In this document: positions 1 to 8,270 of the stretch, piece after piece
Layout of the letters: the number at the start of each line of letters is the position of its first letter
Position numbering within the stretch: the stretch's first letter is position 1
Origin: JBBRVW01 sp038246545
GTDB taxonomy: Bacteria > Actinomycetota > Actinomycetes > JACCUZ01
Assembly: GCA_038246545.1 (NCBI GenBank)
Contig: JBBRVW010000059.1
Coordinates: 1 to 16,681 of the forward strand
DNA length: 16,681 nt
Direction of reading: 5' to 3'
Position numbers and translations under genes: made by a program
Notes under the pieces: model-generated
The model's input: only the letters and a program-made list of their open reading frames with translations
What the model was told of the DNA's origin: nothing
Database searches by the model: none

Positions 1-200
1 CACACCCACACAAATCCCCACACACACCACCCACACACATCCCCACACCCACCCCCACCCCCCCACACCACACCCACACTTACCCCCACACCCCCCCCCC
101 CCCCCCGCGCGCGCCGCCCCCCCCCCCCCCCCCCCCCCCGCCCCGCCCCCCCCCCCCCCCGCCCCCCCCCGGCGGGGGGGGGGGGGGGGGGGGGGGGGGG
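1..200. repeat. Low-complexity C/A, poly-C and poly-G tract, probable assembly artefact
   Basis: Bases 1-105 are almost only C and A in runs such as CACACCC. They pass into long C runs with a few G, and from about 171 to 200 into an almost uninterrupted G run. Ordinary mixed coding-type sequence begins abruptly at about base 201. No gene, codon pattern or stem structure is visible. Switching from poly-C to poly-G on one strand is typical of low-quality read ends or assembly edges, so I read this as a contig-end artefact. It bears no relation to the genes that follow. Confidence 0.8.
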
Positions 201-263
201 CGACGTCTCACCTGGTGAGCGCGGTCGGCGTGGCGAACTGGCGCTCCAGACGGCGCCGTGTCT

Positions 264-283
264 ATGTTTTCCATAGGAAACAT
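264..283. promoter_or_regulatory. Candidate operator: AT-rich 20-bp dyad before the TauE/SafE gene
   Basis: The sequence ATGTTTTCCATAGGAAACAT has two-fold symmetry in 8 of 10 base pairs around 273/274. It is an AT-rich island inside very GC-rich DNA and lies 18 bases before the start codon at 302. A possible -10 hexamer TATGTT (263-268) overlaps its left arm, so a bound protein would block transcription. Dyads of this size with a TTTCC/GGAAA core resemble operators of Rrf2-type regulators, which in other bacteria control sulfur or iron-sulfur genes. That link is inference; no regulator gene is in the window. Confidence 0.5.
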
Positions 284-301
284 CGACAACAGGGAGAAGC
301 T

Positions 302-1207
302 ATGAAGTCGGTCGTCACCATCGCGCTCGTCGGGCTCGGCGCCCAGCTGGTCGACGGGACCTTGGGCATGGCCTACGGCGTCACCTCCACGACCCTGCTG
401 CTGACCGCCGGCTACTCGCCGGCCATCGCCTCCGCCTCGGTCCACCTGGCCGAGATCGGCACGACCCTGGCCTCCGGCGTCTCGCACTGGCGCTTCGGCA
501 ACGTGAACTGGAAGGTGGTCCGCCGGATCGGCGTCCCCGGCGCCATCGGTGCCTTCGCGGGCGCGACGTTCCTGTCCCACCTCTCGACCCAGGCGGCCGC
601 TCCCTGGATGGCCGGCATCCTGCTCGCCCTCGGCGTCTACCTGCTGCTGCGGTTCGCCACCAGGGTGCCGGTGCAGAAGACCGACGTCCCGCCGCGTCGG
701 CGCTTCCTCGCCCCCCTCGGCCTGTTCGCCGGCTTCGTCGACGCTACCGGCGGCGGCGGCTGGGGCCCGGTCGCGACCCCGACCCTGATCGGCTCGGGCC
801 GGATGACCCCCCGCACGGTGATCGGCACCGTGGACACCGCCGAGTTCCTCGTCTCGGTCGCCGCCAGCGCCGGCTTCTTCCTCGGCATCGGCACCGCCGA
901 CATCCCGTGGACGGCCGTCGCCGCTCTGCTCTCCGGCGGCCTGGTCGCCGCGCCGATCGCCGCCTACCTCGTGCGCCTGGTGCCCACCCGCCTGCTCGGC
1001 GCCTCGGTCGGCGGCCTGATCATCGTCACCAACCTGCGCACGCTGTTCAACGCCTTCGGCGTGCAGAACTCGCTGCGCCCGGAGCTGTACGCCGTGGCGT
1101 TCACCGTCTGGGCGCTGGCCCTCGGGCTGGCTCTCCAGGGCCTGCGGCGCGACCGGCGCGAGGCCGCTGCCGAGACCGAGCGGGAGCACGAGCTCACGGC
1201 CGCCTGA
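302..1207 (+). CDS. TauE/SafE family sulfite/organosulfonate exporter (membrane protein)
   Basis: This is a 301-residue integral membrane protein. The N-terminal stretch GLGAQLVDGTLGMAYGV and the second-half repeat LGLFAGFVDATGGGGWGPV are the paired signature of the TauE/SafE family (formerly DUF81), whose members export sulfite, sulfoacetate or similar anions. Several hydrophobic helices follow (about residues 105-125, 180-200, 205-225, 235-255 and 265-285), and the charged C-terminal tail is cytosolic in type. I chose ATG 302 because GGGAG (292-296) sits just before it and the family signature starts directly after. An in-frame GTG at 215 would add a basic, non-hydrophobic leader and would place the operator-like dyad inside the gene. 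The substrate cannot be read from sequence. The dyad upstream suggests control by a sulfur or redox signal, which is inference. Confidence 0.88.
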   Translation: MKSVVTIALVGLGAQLVDGTLGMAYGVTSTTLLLTAGYSPAIASASVHLAEIGTTLASGVSHWRFGNVNWKVVRRIGVPGAIGAFAGATFLSHLSTQAAAPWMAGILLALGVYLLLRFATRVPVQKTDVPPRRRFLAPLGLFAGFVDATGGGGWGPVATPTLIGSGRMTPRTVIGTVDTAEFLVSVAASAGFFLGIGTADIPWTAVAALLSGGLVAAPIAAYLVRLVPTRLLGASVGGLIIVTNLRTLFNAFGVQNSLRPELYAVAFTVWALALGLALQGLRRDRREAAAETEREHELTAA

Positions 1208-1268
1208 CACCCGGAGCCGACGTGCCCCGCCGTGTCGGGCAGGCGCGCGGGGCTGCGAGGGTGGACGC

Positions 1269-2045
1269 ATGTCCACCGCACTCGTCACCGGCGCCACCGC
1301 CGGCATCGGCAACGCCTTCGTACGCCGCCTCGCGGCCGATCGTTTCGACCTCGTGCTGGTGTCGCGGGACGCGGAGCGGCTCGAGGCCCTCGCCGGGGAG
1401 CTGCGCACGGCGTACGGCGTCCAGGTCGAGGTGCTGCCGGCCGACCTTGTCGACGACGCCGGCTGCCGCACGGTGGAGGCCCGGCTGGCCGACGGCGACC
1501 GGCCGGTGGACCTGCTGGTCAACAACGCGGGGTTCGCGCTCAACCAGCGTTTCATCACCAGTAACATCGAGGACGAGGAACGCCTGCTCCGCGTCCTGGT
1601 ACGCGCTGTGCTGCGGCTGACCCGCGCCGCGCTGCCGGGGATGAACGCCCGGCGGCACGGCGTCGTGATCAACGTGTCGTCGGTCGCCGGGTTCGTGCCG
1701 CAGGGCACGTACAGTGCCGCCAAGGCCTGGGTCACGAGCTTCACGCAGGGCCTGGCCACCGACCTGGCCGATACCGGCGTCCAGGTGCTGGCGCTCTGCC
1801 CCGGCTTCACGCACACCGAGTTCCACGAGCGCGCGGGTGTCGACATGCGCCGCACCCCGGACTGGCTGTGGCTGGACGCCGACGACGTCGTGTCGGACGC
1901 GTTCGCGGCGCTGGACCGTGGCCACGCCGTGTGCGTCCCCGGACGGCAGTACAGGGCGATCGTGTCGGTGGCCCGCCGGATGCCGTTCGGCGTCCTCGGC
2001 GCCGCGACGCGCAGGCTGCGGGGCCGCGGCCCGCGTCGGACCTAG
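1269..2045 (+). CDS. SDR family NAD(P)-dependent oxidoreductase
   Basis: This is a 258-residue classical short-chain dehydrogenase/reductase with a Rossmann fold. The glycine-rich cofactor loop TGATAGIG is at residues 7-14, the structural NNAG at 85-88, a catalytic Ser in VSS at 137-138 and the YSAAK active-site Tyr/Lys at 148 and 152, followed by PGFTHTEF near 178-185. The length is normal for the family. SRD after the second strand (32-34) hints at NADP(H), but this is weak. The basic C-terminal 25 residues (ending RLRGRGPRRT) are less conserved. GAGG at 1257-1260 lies 8 bases before ATG 1269. The gene follows the exporter by 61 bases on the same strand and may share its transcript. Substrate unknown. 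Its stop codon overlaps the stop of the facing small membrane gene by 4 bases. Confidence 0.9.
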   Translation: MSTALVTGATAGIGNAFVRRLAADRFDLVLVSRDAERLEALAGELRTAYGVQVEVLPADLVDDAGCRTVEARLADGDRPVDLLVNNAGFALNQRFITSNIEDEERLLRVLVRAVLRLTRAALPGMNARRHGVVINVSSVAGFVPQGTYSAAKAWVTSFTQGLATDLADTGVQVLALCPGFTHTEFHERAGVDMRRTPDWLWLDADDVVSDAFAALDRGHAVCVPGRQYRAIVSVARRMPFGVLGAATRRLRGRGPRRT

Positions 2046-2272
2046 GGCTCGCCGGTCCCTGTCCCACCGCTCCGGCCGCGTCGCAGCTGGCCCAGCCCGC
2101 GCGCGACGCCGAAGCCGACCACCAGCAGCAGGACGGCGGTCACCAGCAGCGTGGCCCAGTCGCCTCGGACGAGGGCGCCGACGAAGGTCGCCGCACCGGT
2201 GAGCAGCAGCACGCCACCCAGCACCACGAGCAGCCAGGCTCCGAGCAGGTCGAGCGGGCGCCGCCGGTTCAT
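2042..2272 (-). CDS. Small two-helix membrane protein, unknown function
   Basis: This is a 76-residue protein with a basic start (MNRRRP), two hydrophobic helices at about residues 8-30 and 39-57, and a Gly/Arg-rich cytosolic-type tail. I do not recognise a family. It lies 54 bases downstream of the aminotransferase gene on the same strand, so it is probably the last gene of that transcript. Its TAG stop and the SDR TAG stop overlap in the palindromic CCTAGG at 2041-2046. No strong ribosome-binding site precedes ATG 2272, so the start is only the most likely one. The clean amphipathic layout and fit between neighbours argue that it is real rather than a chance frame. Confidence 0.6.
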   Translation of the reverse strand: MNRRRPLDLLGAWLLVVLGGVLLLTGAATFVGALVRGDWATLLVTAVLLLVVGFGVARGLGQLRRGRSGGTGTGEP

Positions 2273-2326
2273 CGCGAACCCGGGCCGGGAAGCACCTGGG
2301 CGCCCGCGCCGACGATCACGGCTCGG

Positions 2327-3490
<1,164 letters not shown>

Positions 3491-3587
3491 CCGCCCACCC
3501 TGCCACGGATGAAGCCTTCCGCAGACGCCTCGGCCGTGGTTGGCTCAGCAGCATCGGCTCGATCTCTTCCCCTGCTCGGCGTGGAGC

Positions 3588-3594
3588 AAAGGAG
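3588..3594 (+). promoter_or_regulatory. Shine-Dalgarno site that fixes the coxS start
   Basis: AAAGGAG ends 5 bases before ATG 3600. It is the strongest ribosome-binding site on the plus strand of the window. It selects ATG 3600 over an in-frame start at 3540 that would add 20 residues unlike the family. Confidence 0.8.
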
Positions 3595-3599
3595 CTCGC

Positions 3600-4067
3600 A
3601 TGGTCCGCATCGCGTTGTCCGTCGACGGCCAGCAGCGGGAGGACGAGGTCGAACCTCGGCTCCTCCTCGTCCATTACCTGCGGGAACAGGCGGGCAAGGT
3701 GGGCACCCCGGTCGGGTGCGACACCAGCAACTGCGGGGCCTGCACGGTGGAGATGGACGGTCAGACGGTGAAGTCGTGCAGCGTGCTCGCCGTCCAGGCC
3801 GACGGCGCCGAGATCACGACGATCGAGGGCCTCGCGAACGGCGAGTGGCACCAGGTGCAGAAGTCGTTCAAGGAGTGCCACGGCCTCCAGTGCGGCTACT
3901 GCACGCCGGGGATGATCATGGCGGCGGTCGACCTGCTCAAGGAGAACCCCGACCCGAGCGAGGAAGAGATCCGCGACGGGCTCGAGGGCAACCTCTGCCG
4001 GTGCACCGGTTACCACAACATCGTGAAGTCCGTGCAGCACGCGGCCGCGAACGGGGGCGCGAAGTGA
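3600..4067 (+). CDS. coxS: Molybdenum hydroxylase small subunit, two 2Fe-2S clusters (CoxS/CutS type)
   Basis: This 155-residue iron-sulfur subunit carries electrons from the molybdenum site to FAD. The N-terminal ferredoxin-like domain holds one cluster with Cys40, Cys45, Cys48 and Cys60 (C-x4-C-x2-C-x11-C). The C-terminal helical domain holds the second with Cys98, Cys101, Cys133 and Cys135 (CGYC and CRC). All eight ligands are present and the length is normal for the family. It is the first gene of a four-gene operon, and its TGA overlaps the GTG of the large subunit (GTGA, 4064-4067), a mark of translational coupling. The small-large-medium order is the one usual for form II clusters; proven CO dehydrogenases normally have medium-small-large. 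I see no convincing promoter in the 109-base divergent gap. Confidence 0.95.
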   Translation: MVRIALSVDGQQREDEVEPRLLLVHYLREQAGKVGTPVGCDTSNCGACTVEMDGQTVKSCSVLAVQADGAEITTIEGLANGEWHQVQKSFKECHGLQCGYCTPGMIMAAVDLLKENPDPSEEEIRDGLEGNLCRCTGYHNIVKSVQHAAANGGAK

Positions 4068-6544
4068 CCGCCACCGAGACCGAGCCTCAGGCCGCGGGCC
4101 GCCAGGCGTCCGTCGGCCAGCCGCTGCGGCGCAAGGAGGACGCGCGGCTCGTCACCGGCAAGACCAACTGGACCGACAACATCGTCCTGCCCGGCATGCT
4201 GCACATGGCCGTGCTGCGCAGCCCGATGGCGCACGCCCGCATCACGCGGGTGGACGTCTCCGCCGCGCTCGAGCGGCCCGGCGTCGTCGCTGCCTACTCC
4301 GGGGCCGACCTCGGCGACAAGAACGTCGGCGCACTGTGCGTGTGGCCGGTCACCGACGACATGGTGATGCCACCGCACCTCGCGCTGGCCGTCGACAAGG
4401 TCCGCTACGTCGGCGACGCGGTCGCGGTCGTCATCGCCGGCAACCGCTACGAGGCGGCCGACGCCCTCGAGGCCATCGAGGTCGACTACGAGCCGCTGCC
4501 GCCGGTGCTCGACATGCGCGCCGCCCTCGAGGACGGCTCGACCGCTGTGCACGAGGACCCGGGCACCAACAAGTGCTACACGTGGAAGTTCGGCAACGGC
4601 GACTACGAGGCGGCCAAGGCCAAGGCCGACCGGATCATCACCCGGCACTACGTCAACCAGCGGCTCATCCCGATGGCGATGGAGCCGCGGGCCGTCGTGG
4701 CCGCGCCCACCGGCCCGGACGGCGAGGTCACGCTGTGGTCGGCCACCCAGATCCCGCACATCGTGCGGGTGCTGATGGCGCTGACCACCGGCATCCCCGA
4801 GAACAAGATCCGGGTCATCGCCCCCGACGTCGGCGGCGGGTTCGGCTCCAAGCTGCAGTTCTACCGCGAGGAGATCCTCGCGGTGCAGATCGCGAACATG
4901 CTCGGCCGTCCGCTGAAGTGGACCGAGTCGCGCAGCGAGAACGCCCAGGTGACCCACCACGGGCGCGACCAGCTGCAGGAGATCGAGCTCGCCGTGACCA
5001 ACGAGGGAAAGATCCTCGGGCTGCGGGTCGACCTGCTCGCGAACATGGGCGCCTACCTGCACATCATCACGCCGGGCACCCCACTGCTCGGTGCGTTCAT
5101 GTACAACGCCATCTACAAGATGGAGGCGCTCGACTTCACCTGCACCGGGGTGTTCACCAACACCACCCCCACCGACGCCTACCGCGGCGCCGGTCGCCCC
5201 GAGGCGACGTTCGCGATCGAGCGGATCATGGATGACCTGGCCGCCGAGCTGGGCGTCGACCCGCTCGTTCTGCGCGAGCGCAACTGGATCACGCACGACG
5301 AGTTCCCCTACACCAGCATCGCCGGGCTCGAGTACGACAGCGGCAACTACGAGGCGGCCACCGCGCGCGCCAAGGAGATGTTCGACTACGACGGCCTGCG
5401 ACGCGAGCAGCAGCAGCGGCGCGAGTCGGGGGACCCGGTCCAGCTCGGAATCGGCGTCTCGACGTTCACCGAGATGTGCGGGCTGGCGCCGTCGCGCATC
5501 CTGTCGTCGCTGAAGTACGTCGCCGGCGGCTGGGAGCACGCCACCGTGCGCGTCCTCCCGACCGGTGTCGTGGAGGTGGTCACCGGCACCTCGCCGCACG
5601 GCCAGGGCCACGCCACGGCGTGGAGCCAGATCGCGGCGGACGCCCTCGGCGTCGACCCCGATGCCGTCACGGTGATCCATGGCGACACCGCCTCGTCGCC
5701 GTACGGCATGGACACCTACGGCTCGCGGTCGCTCGTGGTCGGCGGCATGGCCGTGGTCGCGGCCGCGGAGCGCGTGGTCGACAAGGCCAAGGTGATCGCG
5801 GCGCACATGCTCGAGGCTGACCCCGACGACCTGGAGTTCAAGGACGGCGCCTTCGGGGTCAAGGGCTCGCCGGGGTCGAGCAAGACGATCCAGGAGGTGG
5901 CCTTCGCGGCGTTCACCGCCCACGACCTGCCGGACGGCGTCGAGCCGACGCTGCAGGCCAACTCGACCATCGACCCGGCGACGTTCAGCTACCCGCACGG
6001 CACCCACCTGTGCGCGGTCGAGGTCGACACCGAGACCGGAATGACGAAGATCCGCAAGTACGTCTGCGTCGACGACATCGGCAACGTCGTGAACCCGATG
6101 ATCGTCGAGGGCCAGGTGCACGGAGGTCTCGCGCAGGGCATCGCGCAGGCGCTCTACGAGGAGGCGGTCTATGACGACGAGGGCAACCTCGTCACCGGCA
6201 GCCTGGTGGACTACCTCGTCCCCGCGGCTCCCGACCTGCCGTCCTTCGACACCGACCGCACGGTGACGCCGTCGACGACCAACGCGTTGGGGGTCAAGGG
6301 GGTCGGCGAGGCCGGCTGCATCGCCTCCACGCCGGCTGTGGTCAACGCCGTGGTCGACGCGGTGCGCCAGTTCGGGGTCCAGGACGTCCGGATGGCCTGC
6401 ACGCCGGAACGCGTCTGGCGCGCCATCCAGGAGGCCAAGGCCGGTGGCGGAGGTGCGGCCGACGGTGGCGACCGTGCGGCCGAGGGCACCGTCGCCTACG
6501 GCGGCGCCCAGACCGACAGCACGGCGGGAGGTGCGTCGGCATGA
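4064..6544 (+). CDS. coxL: Molybdenum hydroxylase large subunit, form II CoxL-like (molybdopterin-binding)
   Basis: This 826-residue catalytic subunit belongs to the xanthine oxidase family. The first part (about 15-130, starting VGQPLRRKEDARLVTGK) is the a/b-hammerhead domain, and the rest is the molybdopterin-cytosine-dinucleotide-binding part. Visible sites are the GGGFGSK loop near residue 260, the active-site loop AYRGAGR at 372-378, the GQGHAT motif of the cofactor region, and GVGEAG with the conserved catalytic Glu749. AYRGAGR defines form II; proven CO dehydrogenases (form I) have AYXCSFR with the copper-binding Cys, absent here. CO oxidation is therefore not assured, and a purine, aldehyde or N-heterocycle is possible. 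The start is GTG 4064, overlapping coxS; the open frame runs much further upstream, but only antisense to the aminotransferase. The last 30 or so residues are a Gly/Ala-rich tail. Confidence 0.93.
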   Translation: MTATETEPQAAGRQASVGQPLRRKEDARLVTGKTNWTDNIVLPGMLHMAVLRSPMAHARITRVDVSAALERPGVVAAYSGADLGDKNVGALCVWPVTDDMVMPPHLALAVDKVRYVGDAVAVVIAGNRYEAADALEAIEVDYEPLPPVLDMRAALEDGSTAVHEDPGTNKCYTWKFGNGDYEAAKAKADRIITRHYVNQRLIPMAMEPRAVVAAPTGPDGEVTLWSATQIPHIVRVLMALTTGIPENKIRVIAPDVGGGFGSKLQFYREEILAVQIANMLGRPLKWTESRSENAQVTHHGRDQLQEIELAVTNEGKILGLRVDLLANMGAYLHIITPGTPLLGAFMYNAIYKMEALDFTCTGVFTNTTPTDAYRGAGRPEATFAIERIMDDLAAELGVDPLVLRERNWITHDEFPYTSIAGLEYDSGNYEAATARAKEMFDYDGLRREQQQRRESGDPVQLGIGVSTFTEMCGLAPSRILSSLKYVAGGWEHATVRVLPTGVVEVVTGTSPHGQGHATAWSQIAADALGVDPDAVTVIHGDTASSPYGMDTYGSRSLVVGGMAVVAAAERVVDKAKVIAAHMLEADPDDLEFKDGAFGVKGSPGSSKTIQEVAFAAFTAHDLPDGVEPTLQANSTIDPATFSYPHGTHLCAVEVDTETGMTKIRKYVCVDDIGNVVNPMIVEGQVHGGLAQGIAQALYEEAVYDDEGNLVTGSLVDYLVPAAPDLPSFDTDRTVTPSTTNALGVKGVGEAGCIASTPAVVNAVVDAVRQFGVQDVRMACTPERVWRAIQEAKAGGGGAADGGDRAAEGTVAYGGAQTDSTAGGASA

Positions 6545-7389
6545 TCCCCGCGCAGTTCGACTACGTGCTGGCCGGCTCCGTCGACGAGGCGGTGGCCGCG
6601 CTCGGCGAGCACGGCGACGACGCCAAGGTGATGGCAGGCGGCCAGTCGCTCATCCCGCTGCTCCGGCTGCGCCTCTCCTACCCCGAGGTCGTCGTCGACG
6701 TCGGCAAGATCGAGGAGATGCGCGGAGTCCGCGACGACGGGGATGCCATCGTCATCGGTGCCATGACCACGCACCACGACGTGATGCGCCACGCGCTGGT
6801 CAAGGAGCACGCCGGCCTGATCGCCGAGGCAACCTCGACCGTCGCCGACCCGGCGGTGCGGCACCGGGGCACCTTCGGCGGCGCGCTCTCGCACGCCGAC
6901 CCCGCGGGTGACCTACCGGCCGTGGCGGCCGCGCTGCAGGCCGAGTTCGTCATCGCCGGCAGCGGCGGCCGGCGTACCGTCCCGGCCTCGGAGTTCTTCC
7001 TCGACTACCTGCAGACGGCCCTGGAGCCCGCCGAGGTGCTCGTCGAGATCCGCGTGCCCAAGCACACCGGGTGGGGCTACCGCTACGAGAAGTTCCACCG
7101 GGTCGCCCAGTCCTGGGCGATCGTCGGGGTCGCCGCCGTGGTCCGCCGGGACAACGGCTCGATCGCGGAGGCGCGGGTCGGCCTGACGAACATGGGAGCC
7201 ACGCCGATCCGGGCGAGTGCGGTCGAGCAGGCCCTTGCGGGTGCGGCGCTGGACGGCGTCGGGGCGGCGGCCGAGCACGCGGCCGAGGGAACCAGCCCGG
7301 CCTCGGACCTCAACGGCAAGGCCGACTACCGGCAGCACCTGGCCCGGGTCCTCACCCGGCGGGCCGTCACCGCAGCGGCTGGGGGATAG
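6541..7389 (+). CDS. coxM: Molybdenum hydroxylase medium subunit, FAD-binding (CoxM/CutM type)
   Basis: This 282-residue flavoprotein subunit should receive electrons from the iron-sulfur subunit and pass them on to the acceptor. The FAD-binding loop AGGQSL is at residues 32-37 and the second flavin motif TFGGALSHADPAGD at 111-124, both as expected. The C-terminal domain from about 175 on (YRYEKFHRVAQSWAIVGVAA) matches the CO dehydrogenase flavoprotein C-terminal fold. Its ATG overlaps the coxL TGA as ATGA (6541-6544), so the two are translationally coupled. The C-terminal 40 residues include an Ala-rich stretch and the conserved-type DYRQHLARVLTRRA helix. Length and motifs show an intact gene. 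The redox partner could be the membrane quinone pool through the CoxG-like protein encoded next. Confidence 0.94.
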   Translation: MIPAQFDYVLAGSVDEAVAALGEHGDDAKVMAGGQSLIPLLRLRLSYPEVVVDVGKIEEMRGVRDDGDAIVIGAMTTHHDVMRHALVKEHAGLIAEATSTVADPAVRHRGTFGGALSHADPAGDLPAVAAALQAEFVIAGSGGRRTVPASEFFLDYLQTALEPAEVLVEIRVPKHTGWGYRYEKFHRVAQSWAIVGVAAVVRRDNGSIAEARVGLTNMGATPIRASAVEQALAGAALDGVGAAAEHAAEGTSPASDLNGKADYRQHLARVLTRRAVTAAAGG

Positions 7390-7393
7390 CCCG

Positions 7394-8158
7394 ATGGAGC
7401 TGGAGCACAGGTTCACCGTGCCTGTTCCGATGGCGCAGGCGTGGGACGTCCTGCTCGACATCGAGCGGATCGCGCCCTGCATGCCGGGCGCGACCGTCGA
7501 CTCCTTCGACGGCGAGACGATCGTCGGCAAGGTCAAGGTCAAGGTCGGTCCCATCCAGGTGACCTACGCCGGCACCGCCAAGTTCGTCGAGAAGGACAAG
7601 GCCGCGCGGCGGGCGGTGCTCCAGGCCAGCGCCAAGGAGGCACGGGGCACCGGGACCGCCGCGGCGACGATCACCGCGGTCCTCACCGACAGCGGCGGCT
7701 CGGCCACCGACGTCATCGTCACCACCGACCTCGCGATCACCGGCAAGCCGGCGCAGTTCGGGCGCGGCGTGATGGCCGAGGTGGGCAACAAGATCCTCGG
7801 CAAGTTCGCCGTCTGCCTGGCCGACGAGCTGGGTGCCGGCGGTGCAGGGTCCGGGCCGGTGGTCGCCCCGGCGCCCGGGCCGGCGTCCGCACCCGAGGTG
7901 CACGCGGGGGCGGCGGCGCCCCCGGGGGAGCAGACGGCGGCGGCCGCGTCGTCGGTCGCTGCGTCCACGACCGGCAGCGCGACCCGGCAGGCGACGCCCG
8001 CCGCCGCCACGCCGATCCGTCGCGCCGGGTCGTCGGACGACGCGATCGACCTGCTCGACACCGCCGGCCTGCCGGTGCTCAAGCGGCTCGCGCCGGTGCT
8101 CGGCGGCCTGCTGCTGGTGCTGCTGGTGTGGCGGCTGGCGGCCCGCCGCCGGCACTGA
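7394..8158 (+). CDS. coxG: CoxG-like SRPBCC protein with C-terminal membrane anchor
   Basis: This 254-residue protein has three parts. Residues 1-145 are an SRPBCC/CoxG domain (MELEHRFTVPVPMAQAWDVL, then PGATV near 31-35 and the GRGVMAEVGNKILGKF helix near 123-139). Residues 146-225 are an Ala/Pro/Gly/Ser-rich linker of low complexity. Residues 232-247 (LAPVLGGLLLVLLVWR) form one hydrophobic helix closed by a basic tail, RLAARRRH. In the family, CoxG recruits the soluble hydroxylase to the membrane and binds quinone in the hydrophobic cavity, so this is the likely link to respiration. GGGGGA (7381-7386) precedes ATG 7394, and the gene begins 4 bases after coxM. It is the last gene of the operon. 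No CoxD/E/F-type maturation gene follows. Confidence 0.9.
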   Translation: MELEHRFTVPVPMAQAWDVLLDIERIAPCMPGATVDSFDGETIVGKVKVKVGPIQVTYAGTAKFVEKDKAARRAVLQASAKEARGTGTAAATITAVLTDSGGSATDVIVTTDLAITGKPAQFGRGVMAEVGNKILGKFAVCLADELGAGGAGSGPVVAPAPGPASAPEVHAGAAAPPGEQTAAAASSVAASTTGSATRQATPAAATPIRRAGSSDDAIDLLDTAGLPVLKRLAPVLGGLLLVLLVWRLAARRRH

Positions 8159-8160
8159 CC

Positions 8161-8193
8161 CGGTCACGGTGCGACGCCGCCGGTGACGGTGCG
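8161..8193. repeat. Pair of 13-bp near-direct repeats after coxG
   Basis: CGGTCACGGTGCG (8161-8173) and CGGTGACGGTGCG (8181-8193) differ at one base and are spaced exactly 20 bp, two helical turns. GTCAC (8163-8167) and GTGAC (8183-8187) can also pair as a short stem with a 15-base loop, so the site may act as a weak terminator of the cox-like operon. Either reading is tentative. Confidence 0.3.
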
Positions 8194-8258
8194 CGACTCC
8201 GTGTCCCACGTCCGGGGGACCTCGCATTCGGCGCGTGCCCAGCGGCCAGGTCGGCCCT

Positions 8259-8264
8259 TAGGGT
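8259..8264 (+). promoter_or_regulatory. Leaderless-type -10 element TAGGGT for the secreted protein gene
   Basis: TAGGGT ends 6 bases before ATG 8271, which places the expected transcript start at the A of the start codon. There is no ribosome-binding site. No clear -35 is visible 17 bases further up. The following bases TCGCGCC differ only slightly from those at the RNA methyltransferase gene (15839-15850), which has the same hexamer at the same distance. Confidence 0.6.
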
Positions 8265-8270
8265 CGCGCC

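Noticed and set aside
1..105. Eukaryote-like telomere repeat (C and A runs resemble yeast C1-3A)
   Set aside because: The tract turns into poly-C and poly-G and joins bacterial coding DNA. Artefact is far more likely.
80..1855. 591-residue minus-strand open frame
   Set aside because: It runs through the homopolymer tract and antisense to the exporter and the dehydrogenase. It ends in Pro and Gly runs and shows no domain.
4010..6121. 703-residue minus-strand open frame opposite coxL
   Set aside because: It is a mirror frame of a GC-rich gene, rich in Asp, Gly, Arg and His, with no recognisable motif.
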